A DNA stretch of 64,000 nucleotides, taken from NCBI RefSeq assembly GCF_026914185.1, contig NC_070575.1, positions 1,798,001 through 1,862,000 of the forward strand. Direction: 5' to 3'. This DNA comes from Puccinia triticina. Its lineage: Eukaryota > Basidiomycota > Pucciniomycetes > Pucciniales > Pucciniaceae. A program made the position numbers and the translations under genes. The notes under the pieces were generated by a model. It was not told the DNA's origin, searched no databases, and worked only from the letters and a program-made list of their open reading frames with translations. The number at the start of each line of letters is the position of its first letter. Position 1 is the stretch's first letter. Shown piece by piece: positions 34,077-44,737 of this stretch.

Positions 34077-37000
34077 CTAATCATCCCGTAGAAGAAAACC
34101 TCGCATCCTACGGAAAAGCTCTGGTGGCAGGCTCTTGGTAAAAACATCAGCCTTCTGATCAGCAGTGGGAACCCACGTCAACGTAATTAGCTTTCTATAC
34201 AGCGCTTCATTGGTGATGTAGAAGTCACGATCTGTATGACGCGTCCGCTTATTGGACGCATCATCAGTACCTACCCTTACCGCCGACTGATTGTCGCAGT
34301 GCAAGTGACCAACAAAGTTTGCCTTGAGGACATCTTGAAGGAGATGGCGAATCCAGAGCGTGTGACGTGTGGCCGCTCCCAGTGCCATATATTCTGCGTG
34401 GCATGTCGAGGCAGCCACTGTCGTTTGACGACGCGCCACCCAGAGTATTGGACAACCTAGAAAGAGGATCAACACGCCATAAGATGATCTCGAAAATTCA
34501 CCGCCCCAGGAAGCATCACAGTAAGTTGTAAGGGCCTTCGGGTTTCTGTCTGGAAAAAGGCAAAGTTTTTGTTCAGCGCTACCAGCTATGTAGTTAACAA
34601 GGTGCTGGACACCCTTCCAGTGTTGAACACTTGGTTTGGCAGAGAAACGTGCCAAATAATTGACTGAGAACGCTATATCCGGCCGAGTTCCTACCGCAAG
34701 ATAGCTCATCATGCCTAGGACATGGAGGTATTTCGAAGATGTCGACGGGTCACCTTCTTCGGTGGGAGCATTGAAGTTAGGAGGGAGAGGTGTCTTCGCT
34801 ACCTGTACACCGTCCCACTCTTCATCCAGAAGTGTCGTGATCAGTTTTGGCTGCAACAGCACAAAACCTTCGGATGTTCGTTGTATGCTAAGGCCTACGA
34901 TAGAGTCCAGTTGCGCCGACCATTTGATTTTCAAGACATCTTTGAGATCAATTTCCAATTTCTTGAGCAGATCTTCATTCGAGGCGGTCACCACCCCATC
35001 ATCGACATGTATCCAAATAACCTCTGTCTCCGTCGCATGACGCAGTATATAAAGGCTATTGTCATATTGCGATGGTGAATAGTCGAGCTTGTCCAGAATG
35101 CCTCGCAAATGCAGCCACCAACACCTGGCCGCTTGCCTGGTACCGTACAGAGCCTTCTTCAGAAGAAAGGCATGTCCTTTCGGCAGATTGACTCCCTCTG
35201 GCGGCTTTACCCAGACTTCCTCGTCAATGGGGGAATTGAGATAGGCAGCTACAAAATCGAAACTATGAACACGCCAATTAAACCTGGCAGCGATAGTCAA
35301 TAGTAGCCGCAGGGACACAAAAGTCGCGGTGGGCGCAAAAGTCTCGTTGAAATCTCTACCGGCAACTTGCCGGAAACCCTTAGCCACATATCGCGCTTTG
35401 TATCGCGTGGTGTTCCCATCGTTGCCAGATTTCTTAGCAAACACCCAGCGTCCATCCAGAGGCTTCTTGTCCTCTGGCATCAACTTCGCAACCCAGACAT
35501 CCATCTCGAGAAGATTTGACAATTCTTCGGATATTGCGTTAGCCCATGCTGCCTTATCCGAAGATTTCATGGCTTGCTTATAGGTCTTTGGAATATCAAC
35601 CCCATAGAAAGAGCACGTTTGAAGGACCGCGTCGATCAAAAATTCCTGGTTGTCGAATTCAACTTCGTTGACAAAATTTCCAAGACTAATTTGCCTTGCT
35701 ATGAAATCTAAAGACATTTTTTCTTTCGATGAAACTGTATTGACCGGTGGAGGAATTGCTTGTTTTGTGACCGTAACTCTTGGGATGGAGTCCACAAAGC
35801 GCACCATGGCCGATGAAATAAACTTTCCGGTCGAGGGAAGGTAGAACAGCCATCCCTTACTAGATTCCAGGTGCGCCACAACGTATGCTTCTTGTGCCCT
35901 GTCGTCGAGTTTATCTCGCTTCTCCACAGGTACATGGATAAAAGCTTTCGACCCAAAAATGCGGAAGGTGTCAAAGCTTGGTGGTCGATTGAACATAGCC
36001 TCGTACGGAGTTTTTCCTTTACTAGCTTTGTTAGGGACTCTGTTTAGCACATGATTTGCCCATAGAAAAGCGTAGATCCAAAAACTGCGCGGCAGTTGGC
36101 TGTCACTCAGGACCATTCTACCCATGTCAGCAACAGTACGGTTGAAGCGTTCAACGACACCATTTTGATAGTGGTGATACGGAAGGGACCGCTCGGCAAT
36201 GATTCCTTTTTCCTTCAGAAATACATTGAAAGCTTTGCTGACAAACTCGCCGCCGTTGTCACTCCGGAGAATCTTCACAGTGTCCCCAGTTTGGTTCTCC
36301 AGCCGCCGTATGATATCCATCAGCACTGCATTGGCGTCCGATTTAGCTTTCAGGCCCTTCACATAGGAATACCCTGATGCAACATCCCTCAGAGTAAGAA
36401 GATACTTCGATCCATCTATTGCTTCTTCGGGAAATGGCCCCATTAGATCCGTACAAAGAATCTCCAGACGGGCAGGACTTCTCATGGTGCTGGTGAGAGG
36501 GTTCAAGCTTGTGCTTTTGGTGATTGCACATATGGGACAGTGAATCTTCCCGGGAGGAAGATCTGTAGGCAAACCAAAACCTAGTCGCTGTTTGATCAAC
36601 GAGCGAATCTTCCGAAGGCTTACATGTCCGAAGATTCGGTGCCAGAAAAGGAGAACTTTCTCCGCCTCAGTCAGTGATTCGGGTTTCCACGAGGACGGAT
36701 ATACTCTCTCAAAAGGAGTAATGAAGGGATCATTGGGCGACGTCACAAGAGATGTGCTCTCCATAGGGACTAAAGTTGGAGATAAAGGAATTGCATTTGT
36801 CGAGGACGATGAGAAAGAAACAGTCGTCGTACTTGGAGTAGCAGAGGACAGAGAAACAGATGAAGAAGAGAGAACAGAATGATTGCCCGCAGGGGGAATA
36901 GCCGCCGAAACATGTTGTTCATGTTGTTGCCCAGGCAAAGATGTGCGCCTGATCATCGGATACGGAAGACACCAACGATTCCGATTGCGCTCGAAAGGAC

Positions 37001-38657
37001 ACAAGAACACGAGTGATCCCAATTTATCAAAGATTTCAAAGGAGTCTGACGATTGATCATAGTCAAAAGACCAGTCAGCTTTCCTGAGGGCCGCCATTGA
37101 AATCAGAGTAGATGACGCGTGCTCACAATACAACACACCCTTTAGGGTAATTGTCGAGCCGTCTGGCCCTCGGAAAAGCAGTTCCCCTGCGCCTGATATA
37201 AAGGCTCCAGATCCCGCAGTTGCTACATTGAGAGCAATGGGAACTTTAAGTTCGCGGAAATTATGGAGAAGGCGCAAATCGCCAGTGAGGTTATGGGTAG
37301 CCCCAGAGTCAAGAATTGCGGGTGTACTCACATCTATCTCAGCTGTCATAGCTCCGAAATCTCCCTCTGCAATTCCATCCGGGAGATCCGAGACTTCCGC
37401 CTCCTTTGCCGATGCCACACCCCCCCGATGTTGATCTTGTCTGGGGCGCGCGATCTGTTGAGTCTGCTGATGTGATTGAGGATGCTGGGGGCGATATGAA
37501 TCTGCCGGTCGGAGGTTTGATTGCTGTCGGTAGGTGTTCGTTGGCTGGTATTGTTGTGGGAACGGGGGGTATGGCATCGAACCTTGCTGAAAGTACTGAC
37601 TCGGGTTGAAGTATCGACCGGGGCCTTGCTGTTGCTGGGGGTAGACCGCTCCAATCATCGGCATGAACGGCAATTGAGGTGACTGTTGCTGACGAGGAAA
37701 TTGAACCGGACGGTACGACAGAGCTCCTGGTCCACGCTGGCGCCGATTGACAGGAGTCGATCTGGATCTCGTGGGGCAGTCACGGAGGTAATGCAACGCA
37801 TCACCGCAGCTCCAGCACCGATTTGCAGTTACTTGGTAAAAGGCCAGCGCCTCTTCCCAGTGTTCTTCAGGGATGTCTGCCAAGAAAGCCGCCTGATCGA
37901 AAGGTGGAAGATCGGCGTTGGCGTGTAACAGCGATGGAGCCTGATTGTGTGAAGGGGCCGGCCGAGCGTTTGGTCGAGTCTTGTCGTCTTGAAGTTTGCA
38001 TGCCGACAGTATTTGAACAAGTCGATCAAACGTAGGGGTGATGTTGTCGGCTGATTGTTGGACTTCAAGTTCAATTCTTCGATCGAATTCCCGTCCCAGC
38101 GGCGTGTCTCTTCCTAGGCTGCTTTGCAAGACGAAGCCCATAAAAATGTCCGTTGTCAGCTCGATCTTCAAATTCTTCCATTCGGTCGCTAAATCTTTCA
38201 GACTCGAAGCCACCCCAGCCGACGTAACGTCTCCGGTATTCTTGAACTCATTAAACCGGTAAAATACATCAAGTTGGGCTGCACGGCTGATCGACTTGAA
38301 CTTTTTAAACATTAGTTCATACATGTCGAAACAAGTCGCCGATCCGTGTACGTCAGATCTGAGAGAATCGTGGACCAAAGACAAAAAAATTGCGCGGCCA
38401 ATTTTTTCGAGAACCGAGTTAGCGTTCTTTGTGGTGAAGAACTCCTTGTTGTTCAGGTGGATGCCGCCTTTTTCGGCCAATTCACGACTCCAGACCTCAA
38501 AGTTCGAACCATCCGGCTCGAGGATCGATTTTTCTGGAATCTTTGCCGTTGCCGCATGAATGGCCTGACCAACTATCTTTGATTCCTCAAGTTGCATCTT
38601 GGCTTCTTCTAGATCTGCTGCTCTACGCGCTGCAGAGAGGTGGGGCGGATTGTCCAT
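34077..38657 (-). CDS. copia Gag-Pol polyprotein, 1526 aa
   Basis: One continuous frame in copia order. Gag with a zinc knuckle CWSCGDALHYLRDC near residue 281; aspartic protease ILDSGATHNL near 450; GAG-pre-integrase block HRIFGHVSLRKI and CPICAITKS; integrase core with CTDLMGPFP, RSDNGGEF and NGVVERFNRT; reverse transcriptase with YKARYVAKGFRQ and the catalytic box IWIHVDDG (HVDD in place of the usual YVDD); and RNase H with TYCDASWGG and HTDRDFY. Length and order are typical for Ty1/copia. No stop or frameshift separates Gag and Pol, so ratio control would have to be by splicing or processing. Confidence 0.95.
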   Translation of the reverse strand: MDNPPHLSAARRAADLEEAKMQLEESKIVGQAIHAATAKIPEKSILEPDGSNFEVWSRELAEKGGIHLNNKEFFTTKNANSVLEKIGRAIFLSLVHDSLRSDVHGSATCFDMYELMFKKFKSISRAAQLDVFYRFNEFKNTGDVTSAGVASSLKDLATEWKNLKIELTTDIFMGFVLQSSLGRDTPLGREFDRRIELEVQQSADNITPTFDRLVQILSACKLQDDKTRPNARPAPSHNQAPSLLHANADLPPFDQAAFLADIPEEHWEEALAFYQVTANRCWSCGDALHYLRDCPTRSRSTPVNRRQRGPGALSYRPVQFPRQQQSPQLPFMPMIGAVYPQQQQGPGRYFNPSQYFQQGSMPYPPFPQQYQPTNTYRQQSNLRPADSYRPQHPQSHQQTQQIARPRQDQHRGGVASAKEAEVSDLPDGIAEGDFGAMTAEIDVSTPAILDSGATHNLTGDLRLLHNFRELKVPIALNVATAGSGAFISGAGELLFRGPDGSTITLKGVLYCEHASSTLISMAALRKADWSFDYDQSSDSFEIFDKLGSLVFLCPFERNRNRWCLPYPMIRRTSLPGQQHEQHVSAAIPPAGNHSVLSSSSVSLSSATPSTTTVSFSSSSTNAIPLSPTLVPMESTSLVTSPNDPFITPFERVYPSSWKPESLTEAEKVLLFWHRIFGHVSLRKIRSLIKQRLGFGLPTDLPPGKIHCPICAITKSTSLNPLTSTMRSPARLEILCTDLMGPFPEEAIDGSKYLLTLRDVASGYSYVKGLKAKSDANAVLMDIIRRLENQTGDTVKILRSDNGGEFVSKAFNVFLKEKGIIAERSLPYHHYQNGVVERFNRTVADMGRMVLSDSQLPRSFWIYAFLWANHVLNRVPNKASKGKTPYEAMFNRPPSFDTFRIFGSKAFIHVPVEKRDKLDDRAQEAYVVAHLESSKGWLFYLPSTGKFISSAMVRFVDSIPRVTVTKQAIPPPVNTVSSKEKMSLDFIARQISLGNFVNEVEFDNQEFLIDAVLQTCSFYGVDIPKTYKQAMKSSDKAAWANAISEELSNLLEMDVWVAKLMPEDKKPLDGRWVFAKKSGNDGNTTRYKARYVAKGFRQVAGRDFNETFAPTATFVSLRLLLTIAARFNWRVHSFDFVAAYLNSPIDEEVWVKPPEGVNLPKGHAFLLKKALYGTRQAARCWWLHLRGILDKLDYSPSQYDNSLYILRHATETEVIWIHVDDGVVTASNEDLLKKLEIDLKDVLKIKWSAQLDSIVGLSIQRTSEGFVLLQPKLITTLLDEEWDGVQVAKTPLPPNFNAPTEEGDPSTSSKYLHVLGMMSYLAVGTRPDIAFSVNYLARFSAKPSVQHWKGVQHLVNYIAGSAEQKLCLFPDRNPKALTTYCDASWGGEFSRSSYGVLILFLGCPILWVARRQTTVAASTCHAEYMALGAATRHTLWIRHLLQDVLKANFVGHLHCDNQSAVRVGTDDASNKRTRHTDRDFYITNEALYRKLITLTWVPTADQKADVFTKSLPPELFRRMRGFLLRDD

Positions 38658-38927
38658 GACAAAGGATGTCGGCGGTGGGTGGTGCGGCGAGGGAGGAGAT
38701 GGTGGGACTGTAAGATTTGAAGTTGAACTTCCTTCGCCGGTCGAGATCGCTTGTGAGGCGGCAGAAGGTGGTGGTGGAGGAGGAGGCGGAGGCGGAGCTT
38801 GGAGAGGGAAAATTGGTTGTCAAAAAGTTGAGCGCGGAAGAGGAATATAATGGCGTGCTGTGAGTGTCTCTTCAGCTGTCGATGTTCCAGAAACTGGCGC
38901 CGGTGGAAGTTCTGGGTAGTACCGGTT

Positions 38928-39188
38928 TCAAGGTGTAGCCGGTCTAGCCTGTTGCCAAGCTCCAGGGATCCGCTGGTCGATCGTAGAAGTTTCGCCAGGA
39001 GAAGCTTGAGTGGGATGGTGCGCGCCGAAAATCTGTTCCAGTCGGAGTGGACTGTCTCGAATGGATGCTGTTACAGCGTCGATAAGGTCCTGTCCGTCGA
39101 GTTCGACAATTGATCGTCCTGACCAGGCAGATGAAGAAGCGTGTCGATTAGATCTGGGAGGTGGATCGTTGTTATGGTTGTCGGACAT
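38928..39188 (-). CDS. Small frame upstream of copia gag-pol
   Basis: An 86-aa frame (from ATG 39188) between the 5' LTR and the polyprotein start. It contains the segment SGRSIVELDGQDLIDAVTAS and looks more protein-like than chance. It could be a separate small product or a first exon spliced into gag; I found no decisive junction. Not known as a standard copia gene. Confidence 0.35.
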   Translation of the reverse strand: MSDNHNNDPPPRSNRHASSSAWSGRSIVELDGQDLIDAVTASIRDSPLRLEQIFGAHHPTQASPGETSTIDQRIPGAWQQARPATP

Positions 39189-39734
39189 AAAAAAATGGGG
39201 AGGAGAGAAGAAAAAAAACGAGAGAGAACACAAAAAAGGTAAATCCTCGGGCCGAACGAGCCACTAAAGGATACCTACCTGGTTTTCTGAGTTCGTCGGA
39301 AAGGAGAAAGAGGAGTAGATTTAGGTAATCACAAGATAACGTCTAAGCTTCTGTTCCGTGCCAGGGTAACAGATATTCACAGTTTTGGCTTGCTGTATAG
39401 CTTTATCGTTACGTGCTTGTTTTCCCGAATCAGAGATGGTTATGGGGAAAACGGATGACAGAACTCAGAATTCCAGATAGACAAGCTTCAGAGTCCGTCA
39501 ACCCTAAGACACCGAATGGGTAGAGTGGTCGAATATTGATAAGATTTAAGAGAAGACGATTGATATGAAAGATGTAGATCCGGGGCGATTACTCCTTAAA
39601 CTAGGATACCCGGGTAGGTAGATTCAAGAGAGGACAGATGACCAGGTCGATTACGCTCTATGCGGAGCTACCTTGATTATAAAGAGTTAAAAAAAATGAA
39701 CGATCGGTAGAGCGAGATTTACAGGCTCATAACC

Positions 39735-39865
39735 TGAGATGACCGGAACAGTGAGAATGATAATGCAAGTGGAGAAACTAGCTCTGCAGCTAGTTTCCCG
39801 CTAATAACCGGTCTCGAGGGCGGGCGAGTGTCACAGACTGTGACCTTCTGTGTCAGGTCACAACA
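39735..39865 (-). repeat. copia 5' LTR
   Basis: 131 bp, identical to 33771-33901. The primer-binding sequence GGTTATGAGCCTG begins immediately inside it on the minus strand (39734 downward). Confidence 0.95.
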
Positions 39866-39881
39866 GCGAGTTGGTCGAGGA

Positions 39882-40055
39882 GAGATGAACCAGAACCAAC
39901 AAGTTTCAGCATCCGATCAAGTCGAGCTATCCTATACGATGCGCCAGGAGGTTGCCTCCTGGCCAGCCCAGATTGAGTTGCTTGAGCATTTCCTCAGGAC
40001 CGAACGCTCCTCCAGCCCTCCTCCCAACACTCCTCCCCCAACCTCCCAGCCATAA
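39882..40055 (+). CDS. Possible small protein or upstream ORF of the PAQR gene
   Basis: A 57-aa frame from ATG 39882, containing VELSYTMRQEVASWPAQIEL then a proline-rich tail. The codon pattern looks coding and a helix is likely. It lies 12 bp beyond the copia duplication and about 275 bp before the PAQR ATG, so it may be an upstream ORF in that gene's 5' UTR, or the truncated end of something split by the retrotransposon. Confidence 0.3.
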   Translation, partial: EMNQNQQVSASDQVELSYTMRQEVASWPAQIELLEHFLRTERSSSPPPNTPPPTSQP

Positions 40056-40330
40056 ATCGCCCCTCCTCGCGGAGCTCGCCGGCATGTTTCCTACCCGAGT
40101 TGTCGGACATCTGCCCTTTGCCACCGGCTTCGTCTCCTGCTGCTCACGATACTCGCTAGCCGCCTGCTTCTCTCCGAGTCTTCCCGCGCCATCCGAGGCG
40201 CACTGTTCTCCTGAAAGCCCTCCAGCGCTGCGCTCACTTCGCCCGCCCCTTCGACCGTCCCAGCCGTCTCTGGATCTCCCCGTCCTGCAGTCAGACAGCC
40301 GCTCACCCCTCTCCGGCCCCGTGATCAGCC

Positions 40331-41875
40331 ATGAAACGGCCGACAAAGACTCTGGCATTTGCAGAGCTCCAAGCATGGCGTCAAGATAATCCGTGTAAGC
40401 CGCCATTGAGCCTGACGCGTGTGTTCTATCTCACTCATGATCCCTTTCGTGGCCGGTCATCAGATATCCTCACGGGCTATCGGCCTAATTTGCCTAGTAT
40501 GGCAGCCTGCCTGAAGTCTATCTTCGCATATTTTCACAACGAAACAGGTCTGTCCGGTCCTCGCACAGATATTATACGTAGTGCCTTCTTGCGACATCAC
40601 AGTACACAACTTTCTGATAACCATCAATCATTCTCACTCGATATAGTCAACATTCACACTCATTTATGGGGCGCAGTCGCATTCTGCCTGTTGATATTTT
40701 CGCTGAGCCAGCCCTCACAATACATCCCATGGGGGCTTCGAGGCCTCCTGGATGGCTCCAAGCTGGCGAGCTCGGTCACGTGGAAAGACACCTTCGTTTT
40801 CGGGACCTTCTTCCTCACCGGAATGTCGTGCCTCGGCTTCAGCGCTCTGTTCCATACGTTTTCCTGCCATAGCCATAAAGTCGAGTCCTGCTTTTTTATG
40901 CTGCGAAGAAAAAGTACACCGTACACTCACCCTCAGCTTCCTCTCGCCTGCGCTTGCATCACATTTGTTTCTTCTCCAACTTACAGGTCTGCTCCACCTT
41001 TGGTCGATTGGACTACATTGGGATCGTTTGGTTAACTGTTGGCTCCTTTTACCCATCCATATACTACGGCTTTTTCTGTCATGGGAAGGTGATCGCCACT
41101 TACTTAATCATGATAACTACCCTGGGTGCCTGTGAGATGTTCTCCTTGGCTATGCAGTGTTTCTGAATCTTATTGAGTGTCTGATGCTACTCTCTATTCC
41201 GAGAACAGTTGCTACCTACACAGTAGTCTCTCCTAACTATCGCTCTAACAGTGGTCGCCGCGATCGTACGATTGTATTCGTTGCTCTAGGTCTCAGTGGT
41301 ATCTTTCCAGTAACACATGGAATTATTTCGCATGGCGTTGGTGTACTCCACTTGCTCACCAGATATACCGCTTCTTACGAGACCATGCCCCGTCTTTTCT
41401 CTCCCGTGTAGTTACTAGATGCAGCCAACAGAGTCGGGCTATGGTGGCTCCTGGGCTCGGGAGCCATGTACATCCTCGGGGCGGTATTTTAGTAAGCTAA
41501 AGGCCCACGAGTCTCAGCTGCAAAGGCTTCACATAAATCAAGTAGGGAAATCATGGTAGTTGAATCTTTCGTCGTTTTTTTTTTTTTCTTCCTTTTTCCG
41601 CAGTGCCGAACGATTTCCTGAACGGCTGATTCCAGGAAAGTTCGACCTCATGGGCTCCAGTCATCAGGTAAAATCAACTTCCACCATTTGAATGCTCATT
41701 CAAGCTATGCTTGCGTCCCTCAACTTGTGTGACAAGGATGGAAGTAAACTGAAGTCTGACTGGACCTCTTCCTTCATGATGGATATAAACACGTGTGGAT
41801 CAGATATTCCACACGCTCATCCTAATTGCTGCTGGAATGCATTACATGTCGGTCTTGAAGGCATTTCAGTTGTGA
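40331..41875 (+). CDS. PAQR/Izh (adiponectin-receptor-like) membrane protein
   Basis: Eight exons (40331-40394, 40464-40547, 40647-40879, 40987-41131, 41209-41336, 41412-41491, 41604-41667, 41804-41875) assemble into 289 aa. PAQR proteins are seven-helix membrane proteins with a zinc site and predicted hydrolase activity; yeast Izh members act in lipid and zinc homeostasis. Signatures: DNPYILTGYRP, HNETVNIHTHLWG before helix 1, SALFHTFSCHS (zinc His), LDYIGI, SFYPSIYYGF, GIFPVTHG, and the closing GSSHQIFHTLILIAAGMHY with the last two zinc histidines. All three histidine sites are present, so the enzyme-like core looks intact. Several donors are weak (gtcgag, gttggt). Length is normal for the family. 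Confidence 0.92.
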
Positions 41876-43148
41876 GTTATAGTTTCATTTGTCTGCGAAA
41901 ATTCTATAAACACCAATTATTCATATCCATTAACCAACGCTTTGTTTGTCTTCTCTTTTCCCTGTCACGACCAAAAAAAATATAGTGCCCATAATCCGGC
42001 CAACTCCAGTTGTCTATTGTAAAACAAATGTGATGTCTAAAAATAGATCCAGTACTTGTATAGATGTTCTTGTGGAGGGAGGAAGTTTGTTTGGAAATTT
42101 ACTTTTGTGTCCCTTTTGTTTGATTAAGAGCAAGAAGGCTTAAACGCCAGATATTATGTATGGATATCCAATGAAGTCTGCAGAGTTAATTCAAGCTTCT
42201 GAGCATCTAAAATTGTAGTTGGGCCCACTTTGGGCTGTTTCATGCCTGAATAATGCTTCTTCGCATTATCCAGGGTGAAATTAAGCTACGATATCCCTTT
42301 CTGGTCAAAAAAAAAAATCAAACAGGCACGTTACGGTACTTGATACCGCAGAATTTGGCCGTTACTGTTAGTGGTAACGAGTTCAGAGGGTAACTCGGGG
42401 TCTTTACTTTACTGATATCTGTAAGATAAAGTAAAATAACTGCCCATTGTTGCCGGCGCAAACTGAGATAAAAGATTAAACCAAGAGTAGCTAATGTTTT
42501 GAGAGCACCAGAGGATGAAGTTTGTGGCTGTAGAGCTATTTGGATGTGTTGCTGCAGTGTAACACAATAGCCAGGACTTCAATTTCTGAGCTCTTCAATC
42601 TTGCCTTACTGCTTAGGGACCTTCTAGATATGACAATTGTCCTCAAAAAATCATGTCTCTTGGATTGCACTTTTGTTACATTACAAGTGGAGGTATGAGA
42701 TGACAACAAGACAAAAAAAATCAACGCCAGATCTGCGTACAACATGCAAAAGCAACGAGAAATAAGTGTATTGTTCATTGACCAAGACAAACCCCTTGTC
42801 TGGTAGAGCTTGATGCTGCTGAAGATGACTTTGGCGGACTGGAACGGAGAGGGGGAGGGGAATGAGTAAAAAGATGAAGACAACTCTTATACAAGGTTGT
42901 GTAGAAGTACAAGATTGTGTATAAGGTCACGCTTACATTTTAAAACTCGGAGAGGGGAATCTGGGGGCCAGGAAATGTGTGATGAGGGGAATTTGACTTG
43001 GGGGGACTTGAAGAGGGGCGCGCAACTCAAATTCCGTGGAGTTCACAGAACCAAAAAGGACCCCCTCAAAGGTTCTCTGAAGTCTTTCCTGTGCACGAGT
43101 CTGAGACTTTAACTTGGAGGCTGTTCACAGGTACAGGGCTCATACATA
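41876..43148. other. Convergent intergenic region
   Basis: Lies between the PAQR and SNF8 genes, whose 3' ends face each other. At about 42318-42460 is a fragment with CACGTTACGGTAC and TGCCCATTGTTGCCGG, resembling the ends of the 7-bp-TSD element family, but no matching partner end or duplication was found. No gene. Confidence 0.45.
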
Positions 43149-43976
43149 TCAGGGCGGCGAAGGCGAGCTATCTTGAAACTCAAACAAGACTGGGGCGTAG
43201 TATCGATCAGGGCCTACTTGGCTGTCGACCCAGAGCATCGAATCTCTCATAAGCGCCTTGTTCAAAGCGTCCTTGACCCGTTCGGCGGACCAATTCAGGG
43301 AGGATTGTAGGATCCGGTCGGTCGTGTAGCCTTTGGGGTGCGGGGCGGTGATGATGGAGTCGAAGATGGCGAGCGAGTCGTGGTCGAGTTCGGCCGGCAC
43401 GGAGCGGATGAACTTCTTGGAGCCGATGGAGATGATCGAGTAGCCTGAGCCGAGCGGCTCGAGGGACTTGATGGCACGCACGATGTCCGGCTCGGTGATC
43501 GTAGTATCCAAGAGCTCGGAGATCGGACCGGCGGGCTTGTTTGTGCTGGCTTCGTTCTTCGAGGGTTGCTGCTGGTGCAGGTCGCGGAGGGAGCGAACGG
43601 CGCTGATGACGTCCTCCATCTCGTGAAGGCCGCCGTTCCGGTCGCGTGTGGAGAGACAGACATCGACTACCTGGACGGCGAGGGCGAAGGTCCAGTCGCC
43701 GAAGCCGACCCAATCCCAGATCCCGCGGCGACCTCCGGCCAACGGGTCCACGCCGAGCTCCGTGCACATTGCCGAGAACGCCCCACGGAAGGCCGGGTCC
43801 GACTTGATCTTGCTCCCATGCTTCACCGCAAACGTCTTCAGACTTGTCTGGAATTGATGCAGCTGCGATTGCAGGTTTGTCAGCTGGGCCGCGCTCAGAC
43901 TGTCCGAGAGGGTACCGTACGAGGCCGTCGTCGCTGTCGTCCTCTCCAAGGATGAGATCCCCACTCCTCGCCGCAT
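43149..43976 (-). CDS. SNF8: ESCRT-II subunit Snf8/Vps22
   Basis: A single-exon 275-aa protein (ATG at 43976). Snf8/Vps22 pairs with Vps36 and two Vps25 copies to form ESCRT-II, which sorts ubiquitinated cargo into multivesicular endosomes. The start MRRGVGISSLER is the conserved family N-terminus, followed by the helical hairpin (LQSQLHQFQTSLKTFAVKHG), FAVQ-type core WDWVGFGDWTFALAVQVVDVC, and two winged-helix domains (ITEPDIVRAIKSLEPLGSGY and SLNWSAERVKDALNKALMRDSMLWVD). Length fits (yeast 233, human 258). GC-richer than its neighbours. Confidence 0.95.
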   Translation of the reverse strand: MRRGVGISSLERTTATTASYGTLSDSLSAAQLTNLQSQLHQFQTSLKTFAVKHGSKIKSDPAFRGAFSAMCTELGVDPLAGGRRGIWDWVGFGDWTFALAVQVVDVCLSTRDRNGGLHEMEDVISAVRSLRDLHQQQPSKNEASTNKPAGPISELLDTTITEPDIVRAIKSLEPLGSGYSIISIGSKKFIRSVPAELDHDSLAIFDSIITAPHPKGYTTDRILQSSLNWSAERVKDALNKALMRDSMLWVDSQVGPDRYYAPVLFEFQDSSPSPP

Positions 43977-44737
43977 CGTTGTTTAATCGATTTCAGATGT
44001 GCTGGCGAAGTGGTGGGCCTTGAGGCCCGAGGTTCGGACTCCCCGTGTAGTCCTCATCGGGGACCCCGCATGTGCCAGGTCATCCGAAAGTGGAGGCACC
44101 GGTGTAAAGTCAATGCCGAATACAATCCTTCATCGCCCACCCCTTCAACTAAGTCCCTCCTTATGTGGAGGGGGGACGCCGTCCCGCAGGGACCCTCCTT
44201 CGGAGGTCGCTGCGCTCCCCCGAGGAGGGAAATTAGCTAAGTTAGCCACCCCCTCCTAACTCATTTTATGTGGCTCAAAACCTCAGCGAGCTTAGGGGTT
44301 CATCGTACAGATCATGAGATAACACTTGATCCTGATAACGGCGCAGTGATAGATGCCCCAGATGTATCGCATTAGGGGCATCGACATGCCGAGCATGTAT
44401 CAGGAGGCAGACGCGGATTCCGGAACAACTTTTGTAGGCAAGTTGAAAGTAACAATTAAACGCTTTCCTTGGTGATAGCTTCTTTGGGCTTGTGGAATCT
44501 CGTGCCCGTCTCCCGCCGTATCTCCCCTAGCGAAACCCCGTCTGTATTTCAAACCTTGGCTCGTGCCAGTGGTCATCGCCACCGCATAGCTTCTGATAAG
44601 AAAGAGCATTAATTCGTACGTCTACATTCAAGTGAGGAGATGATCACATAAGATGTTTCACGTTTCTCAAAGAAACTTATAAAAATGACGATCTGACTCC
44701 GAATGGAATAGGATCACATTGTGCAGGGAAGCTGGAC
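43977..44737. other. Intergenic between SNF8 and the secreted-protein gene
   Basis: Shared upstream region of two divergent genes. A GC-rich stretch at 44155-44235 contains overlapping short palindromes (CCTCCTTCGGAGG; CCCTCC..GGAGGG). No RNA gene could be assigned. Confidence 0.45.

Larger units (their letters stand above)
33771..39865 (-). mobile_element. Ty1/copia LTR retrotransposon, complete and young
   Basis: Two 131-bp LTRs (33771-33901 and 39735-39865) are identical base for base and flanked by GCGAG duplications (33766-33770, 39866-39870). On the minus strand the LTR starts TGTTGTGACC and ends ATCTCA. Directly after the 5' LTR comes GGTTATGAGCCTG, complementary to the anticodon arm of a methionine tRNA, as in elements primed by half-tRNA. 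A purine-rich tract (GGCGAGGGGGTGGC) precedes the 3' LTR. The internal 1526-aa polyprotein is uninterrupted. Identical LTRs and an intact frame point to recent insertion. The LTRs are short for the superfamily. Confidence 0.95.

Noticed and set aside
42318..42460. Possible fifth member of the 7-bp-TSD element family
   Set aside because: The right-end sequence TGCCCATTGTTG fits, but no matching left end or duplication was found; mentioned only as a fragment.
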